Part shown: one piece after another, positions 12,963 to 20,710 of the stretch | How positions within the stretch are numbered: position 1 is the first letter of the stretch | Layout of the letters: each line of letters begins with the position of its first letter | The notes under the pieces: model-generated | Database searches by the model: none | Told to the model about the DNA's origin: nothing | What the model saw: the letters and a program-made list of their open reading frames with translations, nothing else | Program-made: the position numbers and the translations under genes | From: a virus | Reading direction: 5' to 3' (one strand) | Length of the DNA: 20,710 bases | Virus record (IMG/VR): IMGVR_UViG_3300025137_000383 | Coordinates: 1-20,710 of that record

Positions 12963-13229
12963 ATGTGTAGTTTTGGAGGACCAAGTATACCACCGCCACC
13001 ACCACCACCAGATAATTCTGCTGAAGAAGAAGCTGCTAGAGCATCTAGAAAAAGATTAAGAGCAGAACAAAATAATGAAACTAAAAGATTAAAAGAAGAA
13101 GCTTTTGAAAACAGACTTCAAGCATATACAGGAAAAACAGGTAGGTCATCATTACTCAGTGGACCAAGAGGCGGAAAAGGCTTTGCACTATCAGACGATA
13201 TGATGTCTAAAAGAACATTAGGAGCATAA
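12963..13229 (+). CDS. Small proline-tract protein between terminase and portal
   Basis: The 88 residues open MCSFGGPSIPPPPPPPDNSAEEEAARASRKRLRAEQ, i.e. a Cys after the start Met, seven prolines in a row and a charged helix, then end GRSSLLSGPRGGKGFALSDD. Similar short proteins (MC-x-G... plus a proline tract) are commonly found near portal genes in podoviruses and have no known function. The stop TAA is directly followed by the portal ATG. It is probably a minor head or connector-associated protein, on context alone. Confidence 0.7.
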   Translation: MCSFGGPSIPPPPPPPDNSAEEEAARASRKRLRAEQNNETKRLKEEAFENRLQAYTGKTGRSSLLSGPRGGKGFALSDDMMSKRTLGA

Positions 13230-14807
13230 ATGCTTGAACCACAAAATACACCACAGATAGATTATCTGTCCGAACCGGTCAAGCAACTGCTTAAAAGATA
13301 TGAACATGCTAAGACTATCAAAGATAATTGGAACAGTGTTTTTGAAGAATGTTATGAGTATGCTTTGCCACAAAGAGAGAGTTTTTACACAGAAACACAA
13401 GGCAGAAAACGTACAGATCGTATCTTTGATGAGACTGCTGTAGTAGGTGTACAAGAGTTTGCATCTAGATTACAGTCAGGAATCGTACCAAACTATGCTA
13501 GATGGGCTGATTTTGTAGCTGGAAGTGAAGTACCTAAAGAACAACAAAAAGAAGTTAATCTTGTACTCGACCAAGTTACTGAGTATGTATTTGAGATATT
13601 ACAGAACTCTAATTTTGCACAAGAAGTACACGAATCATTTTTAGATATAGCATTAGGCACAGGCATTTTACTTGTAGAAGAGGGAGATGCAATAAACCCT
13701 ATAAGATTTAAAGCAATACCATTACCACAAGCAGTATTAACATCTGGACATGATGATAAAGTAGACCATGTGTTTAGAAGACGCATGATACGTATGAAAG
13801 AATTACTAGTTGCTTATCCAAAAGGTGAGCTATCAGAGAAAATCTTGATGGCTTTAGAGAAAAGTCCAGACAAAGAGTGCGAAATTATAGAGGTTTGTTA
13901 CAAAAATCACTACAATAATAAAGAAGAAGAGCATCATTTTTGTGCTATTGCTAAAGAATTTGAGCATAAAATCTACCAAGAAACGTATAAAGGACTAGGT
14001 TCTAACCCATATGTTATTTATAGATGGAGCAAATGTGCAGGTGAAACCTATGGTCGTGGACCATTACAATTAGCTTTACCAGCAATTAAGACAGCTAATC
14101 TAGTAGTAGAATTAATTTTAGAAAATGCACAAATGGCAATCTCAGGTATGTATCAAGTAGAAGATGATGGTGTAATTAACGTGGATAATGTCTCACTCAT
14201 ACCCGGCACCATCATCCCTAAAGCTGCGGGATCATCTGGTCTTACACCAATAGCACCAGCAGGTAACTTTAATGTAAGTGACCTAGTATTGAGAGATATG
14301 AGAACGAATATTAAAAAAGCCTTATATAATGATATGTTAGGTAATGCTAATGAAAAAACACCAATGTCAGCTACTGAAGTAGCAGAGAGACAAGCAGACT
14401 TGTCTAGACAAATAGGTGCAGCATTCGGTAGATTACAATCTGAGCTGGTTACACCAGTATTACAAAGGGTAGTCTACATATTAAAGAAACAAGGTAGGAT
14501 AAAAATACCACTAATTAATGGTAGAGAGGTTAAAATACAGTCATCTAGCCCTCTAGCACAGGCACAACATCAACAAGATGTAGGCACAATTGACAGATTT
14601 TTAGCTATGATACAAGGTAGAGTGGGTCCAGAACTCGCTAATCTTCTAATAAAACAAGATGAAGTAGCCAAATATGTAGCTAAAAAGCTAGGTGTTCCAG
14701 AAGAACTTATACGTTCTACGGAAGAAATGCAGGCTGCTGCACAACAAATGCAACAGATGATGCAACAACAACAACAATCACAGGAGGAAGCACCTCCTGA
14801 ACAATAG
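13230..14807 (+). CDS. Portal / head-to-tail connecting protein (T7 gp8 type)
   Basis: The 525-residue product is a podovirus head-tail connector: LLKRYEHAKTIKDNWNSVFEECYEYALPQRESFY at 19-52, RKRTDRIFDETAVVGVQEFASRLQSGIVPNYARWADF at about 58-95, and VIYRWSKCAGETYGRGPLQLALPAIKTAN near 262-290. It forms the dodecameric ring at one capsid vertex through which DNA passes. The C terminus is Gln/Met-rich (AAQQMQQMMQQQQQSQEE), typical for the connector tail. It starts immediately after the stop of the preceding gene. The assignment is firm. Confidence 0.95.
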   Translation: MLEPQNTPQIDYLSEPVKQLLKRYEHAKTIKDNWNSVFEECYEYALPQRESFYTETQGRKRTDRIFDETAVVGVQEFASRLQSGIVPNYARWADFVAGSEVPKEQQKEVNLVLDQVTEYVFEILQNSNFAQEVHESFLDIALGTGILLVEEGDAINPIRFKAIPLPQAVLTSGHDDKVDHVFRRRMIRMKELLVAYPKGELSEKILMALEKSPDKECEIIEVCYKNHYNNKEEEHHFCAIAKEFEHKIYQETYKGLGSNPYVIYRWSKCAGETYGRGPLQLALPAIKTANLVVELILENAQMAISGMYQVEDDGVINVDNVSLIPGTIIPKAAGSSGLTPIAPAGNFNVSDLVLRDMRTNIKKALYNDMLGNANEKTPMSATEVAERQADLSRQIGAAFGRLQSELVTPVLQRVVYILKKQGRIKIPLINGREVKIQSSSPLAQAQHQQDVGTIDRFLAMIQGRVGPELANLLIKQDEVAKYVAKKLGVPEELIRSTEEMQAAAQQMQQMMQQQQQSQEEAPPEQ

Positions 14808-14815
14808 GAGAAACT

Positions 14816-15103
14816 ATGACAGAGAAAAAGCCCAACACTCTTATAGGTTTAGATAATATACAAAGAAAAACTAAAGATGAGGAGAACTTAAATACTTTGT
14901 TTTACAAAATGTTCAACACAGCAGGTGGTTCCGAAATCTTAAAGTATCTTAAAACTCTAACTCTAGACGCAGTCGCTGGACCAGAGATATCCAATGAATC
15001 ATTGAGACATCTTGAGGGACAGAGATATTTAGTAGGACTTATTCAACGCAGAGTTAACAAAGGTGTAAGTCAAAACATGGTAAAGGAGAATAATAATGGA
15101 TGA
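14816..15103 (+). CDS. Bbp19-like small phage protein
   Basis: The 95 residues contain LNTLFYKMFNTAGGSEILKYLKTLTLD and RHLEGQRYLVGLIQRRVNKG, which fit the small Bbp19-like family found between portal and scaffold genes in podoviruses. The pattern is F..mF.t..G..vL..L followed by a basic helix with EGqr. Its function is not known; location suggests a head-assembly accessory. TAGGAG, overlapping the portal stop, is the ribosome-binding site for the ATG at 14816. The end overlaps the scaffold start. Confidence 0.7.
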   Translation: MTEKKPNTLIGLDNIQRKTKDEENLNTLFYKMFNTAGGSEILKYLKTLTLDAVAGPEISNESLRHLEGQRYLVGLIQRRVNKGVSQNMVKENNNG

Positions 15104-15893
15104 AGAGCAACAAGCAGTAGAATCAACAGAACAACCCGTTGAGCAACAAACAGAAGATGTTTCACGTGAAACCTCAGAACAACAAGAGGTAATGGAAAGA
15201 CCTGAGATTATACCTGAAAAGTTTTGGAATGCAGATACAGGAGAAATTAATCTTGAAGATATGGCTAAGTCTTACAACCATCTAGAAAAGTTTGCTAGTG
15301 GTAAAAAAGATGAAATGAAAGAAAGTTTGATAGCTGAACTTACAGAAGAAGCTAGAGAACTTGCACCTGAAGAAGCATCTGGCTATGAATTACCTAAATT
15401 AGTCGAGGGTGTAACGGAAGATATGGTAGAAGCTAACCCATTAACTGAATGGTGGAGAGCGCAATGTCATGAAAGAGGATACTCACAAGAAGATTTTCAA
15501 GATGGTGTTAATAAATATATTGATACTATGATGAGTAACCAACCAAATTTAGATGCAGAGGTAGAAAAATTAGGTGAAAATGCTAATGACAGAATAAACG
15601 CTGTTAATGCATGGGCATCTTCTTTCTTCCCTCCAGAAGAATTTGATGTAATTGCATCTAATCTTGGTACATCAGCAGAGGGTATTTCTGCTTTAGAACG
15701 TATGCAGGAGAGTATGCAATCTTCTTCTAACAGGTCAGACCGAGTAGCACAACCAGAAAGAGAACTGGGTATAGATGATGTTAAAACAATGATGAATGAT
15801 CCGAGATATCATGATCCTAGACATAGGGATAATTCATACGTAGAGAGGGTAAACCAAGCTTGGAATCGCTTGAATATGTCTGGTAAAATTTAA
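15096..15893 (+). CDS. Capsid scaffolding / assembly protein (T7 gp9 type)
   Basis: The 265-residue acidic product starts MDEEQQAVESTEQPVEQQTE, has KFWNADTGEINLEDMAKSYNHLEKF at about 46-70, helical acidic stretches, AVNAWASSFFPPEEFDVIASNLGTSAEGISALERM near 168-203, and ends DNSYVERVNQAWNRL. These features match podovirus scaffold proteins, which template procapsid assembly and leave before maturation. It lies between portal and major capsid. AAAGGAG precedes the ATG at 15096. The DNA for residues 22-26 (VSRET) forms a perfect parS palindrome. Confidence 0.88.
   Translation: MDEEQQAVESTEQPVEQQTEDVSRETSEQQEVMERPEIIPEKFWNADTGEINLEDMAKSYNHLEKFASGKKDEMKESLIAELTEEARELAPEEASGYELPKLVEGVTEDMVEANPLTEWWRAQCHERGYSQEDFQDGVNKYIDTMMSNQPNLDAEVEKLGENANDRINAVNAWASSFFPPEEFDVIASNLGTSAEGISALERMQESMQSSSNRSDRVAQPERELGIDDVKTMMNDPRYHDPRHRDNSYVERVNQAWNRLNMSGKI
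15158..15173. other. parS-like ParB-binding site within the scaffold gene
   Basis: The sequence TGTTTCACGTGAAACC matches the bacterial chromosomal parS consensus TGTTTCACGTGAAACA at 15 of 16 positions and contains its full 14-bp palindrome GTTTCACGTGAAAC (15159-15172). It is coding in the scaffold frame (GTT TCA CGT GAA ACC). No ParA or ParB gene is in the window, so any binding would be by host ParB. Whether it acts as parS is not shown. Confidence 0.65.
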
Positions 15894-16438
15894 TGCTTTA
15901 TGTAGAAAAAGCAGAGCCAGCTCACGCTTTTGAACTGGCTTTTAAGTTGAGACAAATAGATATGTATGAGGTAGCAATGATGGGGCATGATCCATTATAT
16001 GCTTTAGTTACACCATTTAGATTTACTAGAGAGGGTGTTAAAACTTATACTGTTCTAAAAAATAAAGAAGTACTAGCTATGTTTGGCGTAGTTTCTACAA
16101 AAAACGATTCTAAAAGAGGTGCTGTATGGATGCTATCTTCTGAAAAACTAGACAAAGATTGGTTATATTTTACAAGAAGAACTAAAAAATGGGTAGATTA
16201 TTTTCTAGCTGACTACAATTATGTACACAATTATATATCTGAAGAGAATAAAACAGGAATTAAATGGCTGAAATGGTTAGGTTTTAGCTTTAAACCTAAG
16301 AAAATTATTGTCAAAGGCAAAGAAGTAATGTATTTTTATAAGAAGATACAGGGTGTATCTGGAAATATACAGCCCGTTTTAAATGATCTCGGTCCAAAAT
16401 GGATAACCGATGATAAGTTAAGGTTGGACAACTGTTGA
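15893..16438 (+). CDS. GNAT-like virion protein (T7 gp13 / DUF2833 type)
   Basis: The 181-residue protein starts MLYVEKAEPAHAFELAFKLRQIDMYEVAMMGHDPLYAL, includes VLAMFGVVSTKNDSKRGAVWMLSSEKLDKD, and ends with YISEENKTGIKWLKWLGFSF. That series (residue placement, A.FGVV strand, VWMLSSE, N...G.KWLKWLGF) resembles the acetyltransferase-like fold of T7 gp13, needed for virion morphogenesis. In T7 this gene stands after gp12; here it lies between scaffold and major capsid. The start overlaps the scaffold stop (TAATG). Whether acyl transfer is active cannot be told. Confidence 0.75.
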   Translation: MLYVEKAEPAHAFELAFKLRQIDMYEVAMMGHDPLYALVTPFRFTREGVKTYTVLKNKEVLAMFGVVSTKNDSKRGAVWMLSSEKLDKDWLYFTRRTKKWVDYFLADYNYVHNYISEENKTGIKWLKWLGFSFKPKKIIVKGKEVMYFYKKIQGVSGNIQPVLNDLGPKWITDDKLRLDNC

Positions 16439-16462
16439 ATTAATTTTTAATAGGAGCTTAAT

Positions 16463-17287
16463 ATGGCAACGCAAATAAGTAACGCGTTTATTAAGCAGTT
16501 TGAAGCCGAAGTCCACATGGCTTATCAGAGGATGGGTTCCAAACTGCGCAATACAGTGCGTCAATCAAATAACGTTACCGGTAACCAAGCAAGATTCCAA
16601 AAGGTTGGTAAAGGTGCTGCGTCTACTAAATCTAGACACGGTCAAGTCAACACAATGGAAGTAGCACACTCTACAGTAGATGTAACATTAGCTGATTTCT
16701 ATGCTGCCGACTATGTCGACACATTAGATGAGCTAAAAACTAACATCGATGAGAGACAAGTATTAGCTACATCTGCTGCGGCTGCTTTGGGACGTAAAAT
16801 GGATCAATTAATTATCGATGTACTCGATGCTGGTTCTAACTCTAGCAACGTGGTTCATGGTTCAGCAGCTTTAACATTAGCTAAAGCACTAACCGTATAT
16901 GAAGCATTTGGCGAAGCAGATGTACCAGATGATGGACAAAGATACTTTGTTGTATCACCTGCTGGATGGGCTGATTTATTACAAATCGACCAATTTAGTA
17001 GAGCAGAATACATTGGTGAAGGAGAATTACCATACGCTGGCGGGATGACTGCTAAACGTTGGTTAGGATTCTTATGGTTTACTCATTCTGGACTATCAAA
17101 AGCTAGTACAACTAGGGACTGCCACGCATACCACAGCTCGTCTGTTGGTCTTGCTACTGGTTCTGATGTACGTACAGAAATTAACTATGTACCAGAAAAA
17201 GTAAGTAATCTAATAACATCATACTTTAGTGCAGGATCTGTCATGATTGACAATGATGGCGCTATTGAATGTCAAATAACTGAATAA
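16463..17287 (+). CDS. Major capsid protein
   Basis: The 274 residues (MATQISNAFIKQFEAEVHMAYQRMGSKLRNTVRQSNNVTGNQARFQKVGKGAASTKSRHG) show the N-terminal start, Q.R..K.G.G and HG features of podovirus capsid proteins of the HK97 fold. Further on come YVDTLDELKTNIDERQVLATSAAAALGRKMDQLIIDVL (spine helix region) and RWLGFLWFTHSGL (P-domain/strand). TAGGAG with nearby spacing precedes the ATG at 16463. It follows scaffold and gp13-like genes and is followed by a small head gene. The call is firm; there is no sign of a frameshift extension. Confidence 0.93.
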   Translation: MATQISNAFIKQFEAEVHMAYQRMGSKLRNTVRQSNNVTGNQARFQKVGKGAASTKSRHGQVNTMEVAHSTVDVTLADFYAADYVDTLDELKTNIDERQVLATSAAAALGRKMDQLIIDVLDAGSNSSNVVHGSAALTLAKALTVYEAFGEADVPDDGQRYFVVSPAGWADLLQIDQFSRAEYIGEGELPYAGGMTAKRWLGFLWFTHSGLSKASTTRDCHAYHSSSVGLATGSDVRTEINYVPEKVSNLITSYFSAGSVMIDNDGAIECQITE

Positions 17288-17298
17288 GGAGGTTTATA

Positions 17299-17547
17299 AT
17301 GGCTTTAGATGCAACAAATCTTAAAAAAGTAGCAGGTTCTGGCGACATGAACATCTTTATTTATAAGAGTACTGATGCTCCAGCAACTATTGCTGGCTCG
17401 GGTTATTTTAATAACTCAACTGCTGACTTGAAACAATTTGATATTATCCTAGCTGTAGGCACCACAGGTGGTACTGCAACTGGTGATTTAATATTTGTGA
17501 CATCAGCAACTGGCGCAGCAACAGTAACATGTACTAACGGAACATAA
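17299..17547 (+). CDS. Small head-decoration or head-fibre-like protein
   Basis: The 82 residues (MALDATNLKKVAGSGDMNIFIYKSTDAP ... SGYFNNSTADLKQFDIILAV ... DLIFVTSATGAATVTCTNGT) are small, polar and beta-rich. The GYFN...LK..D.I pattern with a repeating T/A-rich end is common in small phage proteins that follow the capsid gene and decorate the head. A strong AAGGAGG precedes the ATG. A perfect hairpin follows the stop. The family name is not certain; the role is inferred from size and place. Confidence 0.7.
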   Translation: MALDATNLKKVAGSGDMNIFIYKSTDAPATIAGSGYFNNSTADLKQFDIILAVGTTGGTATGDLIFVTSATGAATVTCTNGT

Positions 17548-17553
17548 CGTTAA

Positions 17554-17585
17554 GGGGAGAGATTTACTCCAAGTGATCTCTCCCC
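17554..17585 (+). terminator. Hairpin after the capsid/decoration genes, partial terminator candidate
   Basis: GGGGAGAGAT and ATCTCTCCCC form a perfect 10-bp stem with a 12-base loop, seven bases after the stop of the small head gene. In T7 the main late terminator lies at the same place, after gene 10. Here no clear U-run follows (ACTATAATTATG), so it may instead act as an RNA processing or stability element. The left arm holds the only Shine-Dalgarno-like sequence upstream of the gp11-like ATG. Confidence 0.6.
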
Positions 17586-17594
17586 ACTATAATT

Positions 17595-18206
17595 ATGAAT
17601 AATAGTAAATTTGATATATGTAGTTCAGCCCTAGTTTTAGTAGGTGCTAATACTATTACATCATTTACTGCAAACACTACTGAATCAACAGTAGCATCAC
17701 AACTATACGAAACTACTTTAGAAACTATGTTGACCAGATGTAGATGGAGATTTGCTTCTAAACAACAACAATTGTCTAGAAACACACAAGTACCAGAAGC
17801 AAGATGGGAAGCAAAGTATTCGTTACCAGAGGGAACATTAATTATTCATACTATTACTGTCAATGACAATGTTATTGAATATGATAGATATAGTAATGAA
17901 ATATTTTGTGATGCTTCTACTAGCGATACTGTAGTAGCAGATTTTACATACCAACCATCAGAAGCTGATTTCCCACCCTATTTTACACAAGCATTAGTAT
18001 TTGAACTTGCATCATTATTTGCAGGTGCTATTGCTAGAAATGATAGTTTATCTCAATTGTATGCAAGTCGTTCTGTTGCACAACTAGCTATTGCTAGATC
18101 GCAAGATTCACAAGCACAAACAACTAGAAAAATAGATACAACTAGATTTAGAAATAGGAGGAACACAAGTAGCATTGGAACTATCAAAGCTACTGTTAGC
18201 TCATAG
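17595..18206 (+). CDS. Tail tubular protein A (T7 gp11 type)
   Basis: The 203-residue product has the gp11 pattern: FDICSSALVLVGANTITSF, SQLYETTLETMLTRCRWRFASKQQQLSR and RWEAKYSLPEGTLIIHTITVND, later DSQAQTTRKIDTTRFRNRR at the end. It forms the ring joining the portal to the tail nozzle. The ATG at 17595 has no ribosome-binding site; the nearest AAGGGGAG is in the stem of the upstream hairpin. The gp12-like gene starts at the base after the stop. Confidence 0.9.
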   Translation: MNNSKFDICSSALVLVGANTITSFTANTTESTVASQLYETTLETMLTRCRWRFASKQQQLSRNTQVPEARWEAKYSLPEGTLIIHTITVNDNVIEYDRYSNEIFCDASTSDTVVADFTYQPSEADFPPYFTQALVFELASLFAGAIARNDSLSQLYASRSVAQLAIARSQDSQAQTTRKIDTTRFRNRRNTSSIGTIKATVSS

Positions 18207-20684
18207 ATGCCAATACATAGAATTAACCAGACAAGCTTTCATTCTGGAGAGTTAGATCCACAACTTATATCACGTAATGATTTGCGTGCTTATGGTAGAG
18301 GATTACAAAAAGCACGTAATGTAATATTAAGAAATCAAGGAGCCATAGAAAGAAGACCAGGAACGTTTTTTAGAGCAGACTTAGGTGGTCATTCTAGATT
18401 AGAATCATTTGTATTTAGTGGTACACAAGAATATATTTTAGCTTTTCAAAACACAGCATTAAAAATATATTCAACATCAGGAACTTTATTACAAACAATA
18501 ACAAGTTGTCCTTGGGTTACTAGTAATTTATTTGAATTAAATTTTACACAGCAAGGCGATACAATGATTATTGTACACGAAAGCTTTATACCACAAATCA
18601 TAACTAGAACAGGAGCTACAACTTTTACTAAAACAAATTTTGCATTTAGTTCTAGCAATAATGGTAAACAAATATATCAACCTTATTTTAAGTTTGCACC
18701 AGAAACTGTAACTCTAGATTGTAATGATGATACAGCAGGTACAGGAAAAACAGTTGTATCTAGTGCTGCATATTTTACATCTGATTATGTAGGAACAACA
18801 ATTAAAATATATGGTACAGAAGCTACTGTTACAGGCTTTACCAATACAACTACTATTACAGTAACTCTAAAAGATGATTTAGAAGTAGAGTTAGATGAAG
18901 ATCCATATTCAACACAACAAGGTAGTGGTGTAGTAAAAGTTACACACATACAACACGGTTTGGTAACAGGTGCATCAGTAGTTATAACTGGAGCAGAAGA
19001 TATATTTGATGTAGATGGTAATGGTTTAGCTACTGCAAACATTAATGGTACATTCAGTATAACAGTAGTAGATGATAATCATTATACATTTACCGCTGGT
19101 TCAGGTGATACAGCATTAGAATCAGTAGATGGTGGTGGCGTTAGAGTAGTAGTCAAAACACATGCAGCTACTAGAGATTGGCAAGAACAAGTATTCTCTG
19201 ACATAAACGGATTTCCAAAAGCTGTAGCATTCTTTCAACAACGTCTTATATTTGCAGGAGTAACTAATCTACCTGATGGTATACAAGCTAGTAAAGTATC
19301 TGAGTTTTTTAACTTTGACACAGGTGAGGGTAATGATAATGAATCAATACAAATACAAATATCATCTAATGAAATTAATGAAATAAGACATTTGATATCT
19401 GGCAAAGTATTAGAAATATTAACTAATACATCTGAATTTTATTTAAAAGCATCTATAGGTAAACCTATTACACCAGCTGATATCGAAGTAGTAAGACAAT
19501 CTACTTATGGCGCACAGCAAAAAGCTATGCCTAGACAGTATGATGGTGCAACAATATACATACAAAATAATGGTAGAACAGTAAGAGAGTATGTATTTAA
19601 CAGTGCTACAGAAGAATTTGCATCAGCACCAATAGCTATGATGTCTGGACATTTAGTAACTGGAGCAACTGACGCAGCACATTTAGATTCAATGAGTGAT
19701 CGTGACGAACAATTATATTTTATAGTCAACTCTGATGGTACTATTGCAGTTTATTCATCACAAAGGTTGCAAGAAGTATCTGGTTGGTTTCAATGGAATA
19801 CAACAGGCACTATAGAATCTATTGCATGTACTACAAGTATTGCATATATGTCAGTAAAAAGAACAATCAATAGTGCTGATGTTTACTATTTAGAACAAGT
19901 AGCAAGTACAGCATTTGATATACCTACAGATATGACAGCGACAAAAACGTTGTCAGCGAGCTACCAACCTCATGGCACTCCACTCACTCATGGTACAACG
20001 AGTAGCTCGTCTGGGTTTATTGCTGATGGATTTACTAATGCACCACAACAAGGTGAGGCGTTTCAATTTTCAGGTACTGGCACAGAACATACAATACAAT
20101 CTGTAACAGCTACAGGTAATTCAGGTGAATATCATATAGTAATTAGTTCATCTATAACTACAGCTAATAATGTAGAATTACGATTTACAAAATCTAAAAC
20201 ATGGTCGGGTTTAAACTCAACACCAGATATGAGAGGATTAGTAGTACATGCTACATCAGGCTCTACAGAGGGAGGAGACATAAATTATTATGGAAGTGCA
20301 ACTGTTACTAGCGGTGGTGTTGGCGTTTTTTCTAATCCTGCACCAGCAGTAGATATAGGAATAAATTACACAGTAGAAATAAATACAATGCCAGCTGATG
20401 GAGCTATAGGTTCATCTGCAACAAAATCACCATTAACATCACATCCAAGAAAAATAGCTAAAGCTATATTTAATTTATCAAACAGTTATAATTTACAAGT
20501 AAATAACTTAGATGTACCGATGAACGACATAGCAGATATAACAACTTCGGCAGGTATACCTGCATTTACAGGTACTAAAGCTGTACATTTTTTAGGATAT
20601 AATAACAATCCATTTATGGAGATATCGCAAAATATACCTTTACCATTTAGAGTATTAACAATAACTACGGAGATTTATTTCTAA
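18207..20684 (+). CDS. Tail tubular protein B / nozzle (T7 gp12 type), with FCCH-like insertion
   Basis: The 825-residue protein opens with the hallmark INQTSFHSGELDPQLISRNDLRAYGRGLQKARNVILRNQGAIERRPGTFF (residues 6-55) of nozzle proteins that build the beta-propeller tip of the podovirus tail. Residues about 240-312 (VTHIQHGLVTGASVVITGAED ... GTFSITVVDDNHYTF) fit the FCCH-type beta domain seen inserted in phage tail proteins. Conserved FPKAVAFFQQRLIFAG follows at about 334-349. Length is near that of T7 gp12 (about 790). No Shine-Dalgarno is seen before ATG 18207, so translation is probably coupled to the gp11-like gene. The stop shares one base with the next ATG. Confidence 0.92.
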   Translation: MPIHRINQTSFHSGELDPQLISRNDLRAYGRGLQKARNVILRNQGAIERRPGTFFRADLGGHSRLESFVFSGTQEYILAFQNTALKIYSTSGTLLQTITSCPWVTSNLFELNFTQQGDTMIIVHESFIPQIITRTGATTFTKTNFAFSSSNNGKQIYQPYFKFAPETVTLDCNDDTAGTGKTVVSSAAYFTSDYVGTTIKIYGTEATVTGFTNTTTITVTLKDDLEVELDEDPYSTQQGSGVVKVTHIQHGLVTGASVVITGAEDIFDVDGNGLATANINGTFSITVVDDNHYTFTAGSGDTALESVDGGGVRVVVKTHAATRDWQEQVFSDINGFPKAVAFFQQRLIFAGVTNLPDGIQASKVSEFFNFDTGEGNDNESIQIQISSNEINEIRHLISGKVLEILTNTSEFYLKASIGKPITPADIEVVRQSTYGAQQKAMPRQYDGATIYIQNNGRTVREYVFNSATEEFASAPIAMMSGHLVTGATDAAHLDSMSDRDEQLYFIVNSDGTIAVYSSQRLQEVSGWFQWNTTGTIESIACTTSIAYMSVKRTINSADVYYLEQVASTAFDIPTDMTATKTLSASYQPHGTPLTHGTTSSSSGFIADGFTNAPQQGEAFQFSGTGTEHTIQSVTATGNSGEYHIVISSSITTANNVELRFTKSKTWSGLNSTPDMRGLVVHATSGSTEGGDINYYGSATVTSGGVGVFSNPAPAVDIGINYTVEINTMPADGAIGSSATKSPLTSHPRKIAKAIFNLSNSYNLQVNNLDVPMNDIADITTSAGIPAFTGTKAVHFLGYNNNPFMEISQNIPLPFRVLTITTEIYF

Positions 20685-20710
20685 TGTGTGATCCAGTAAC
20701 ATTAACAGCA
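20684..20710 (+). CDS. Start of a T7 gp14-like internal virion protein (partial)
   Basis: Only nine codons lie in the window: MCDPVTLTA. The MCDP start is typical of small membrane-active internal virion proteins that follow the nozzle gene in podoviruses (gp14 type). The ATG overlaps the nozzle stop TAATG. The call rests on nine residues and position. Confidence 0.6.

Noticed and set aside
1-20710. Lysogeny genes (integrase, CI-type repressor, attachment site)
   Set aside because: None found; the LexA-like protein alone has no protease domain and is embedded in the recombination cassette, so it is not evidence for a temperate phage.

Overview
The window looks like part of a tailed-phage genome of the podovirus (T7-like morphogenesis) type. 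It is AT-rich and tightly packed, with many ATGA/TAATG start-stop overlaps. Head and tail genes run in the order small terminase - unknown virion candidates - large terminase - portal - Bbp19-like - scaffold - gp13-like - major capsid - small head protein - gp11-like - gp12-like - start of a gp14-like gene. No integrase, repressor gene with a peptidase domain, RNA polymerase, DNA polymerase or tRNA is seen here. Base composition and the mix of families (DUF2958, DUF6878, DUF6915, YqaJ, T7-type tail genes) would suit an environmental, probably marine, phage of a proteobacterium, perhaps an alphaproteobacterium. That host call is inference only.

Layout. 1-1807 (+): the end of the late region, with the tail of an unknown gene, a secreted or virion-surface Glu-rich protein and a small membrane/coiled-coil protein. 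1776-7723 (-): a leftward early operon that converges on the late genes. It begins with unknown small genes and DUF6878/DUF6915 proteins, passes through DUF2958 and a replication pair (DnaT-like helix protein and a helicase-loader-like protein in overlapping frames), and ends in a compact recombination cassette: YqaJ exonuclease, Rad52/Sak-like annealing protein, SSB, LexA-type winged helix without a protease, and a Ref-like RecA-dependent nuclease. 7724-8000: a divergent control region with two near-palindromic operator-like sites, each followed at the same distance by the same promoter-like element, in mirror image. 8001-20710 (+): packaging, morphogenesis and tail genes.

How the parts fit. 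The mirror-symmetric control region probably sets the balance between leftward DNA metabolism and rightward packaging/structural expression. A -10-like 20-base element occurs twice more inside the leftward operon (before the YqaJ gene and before the gene at 6135), so the recombination cassette can probably be expressed separately. Between 7198 and 7313 five hairpins stand in a row directly after the first leftward gene; the first one met on the minus strand is a good intrinsic terminator. On the right a promoter-like sequence near 8521-8550 precedes the late operon, and a perfect 10-bp hairpin follows the small head gene, near the place where T7 has its main late terminator.

Most notable: (1) the mirror-image promoter/operator region; (2) the five-hairpin array; (3) a 15/16 match to the bacterial chromosomal parS site, with the complete 14-bp palindrome, inside the scaffold gene; (4) the recombination cassette that pairs a Ref-like nuclease with a protease-less LexA-like protein; (5) the out-of-frame overlap in the replication pair.
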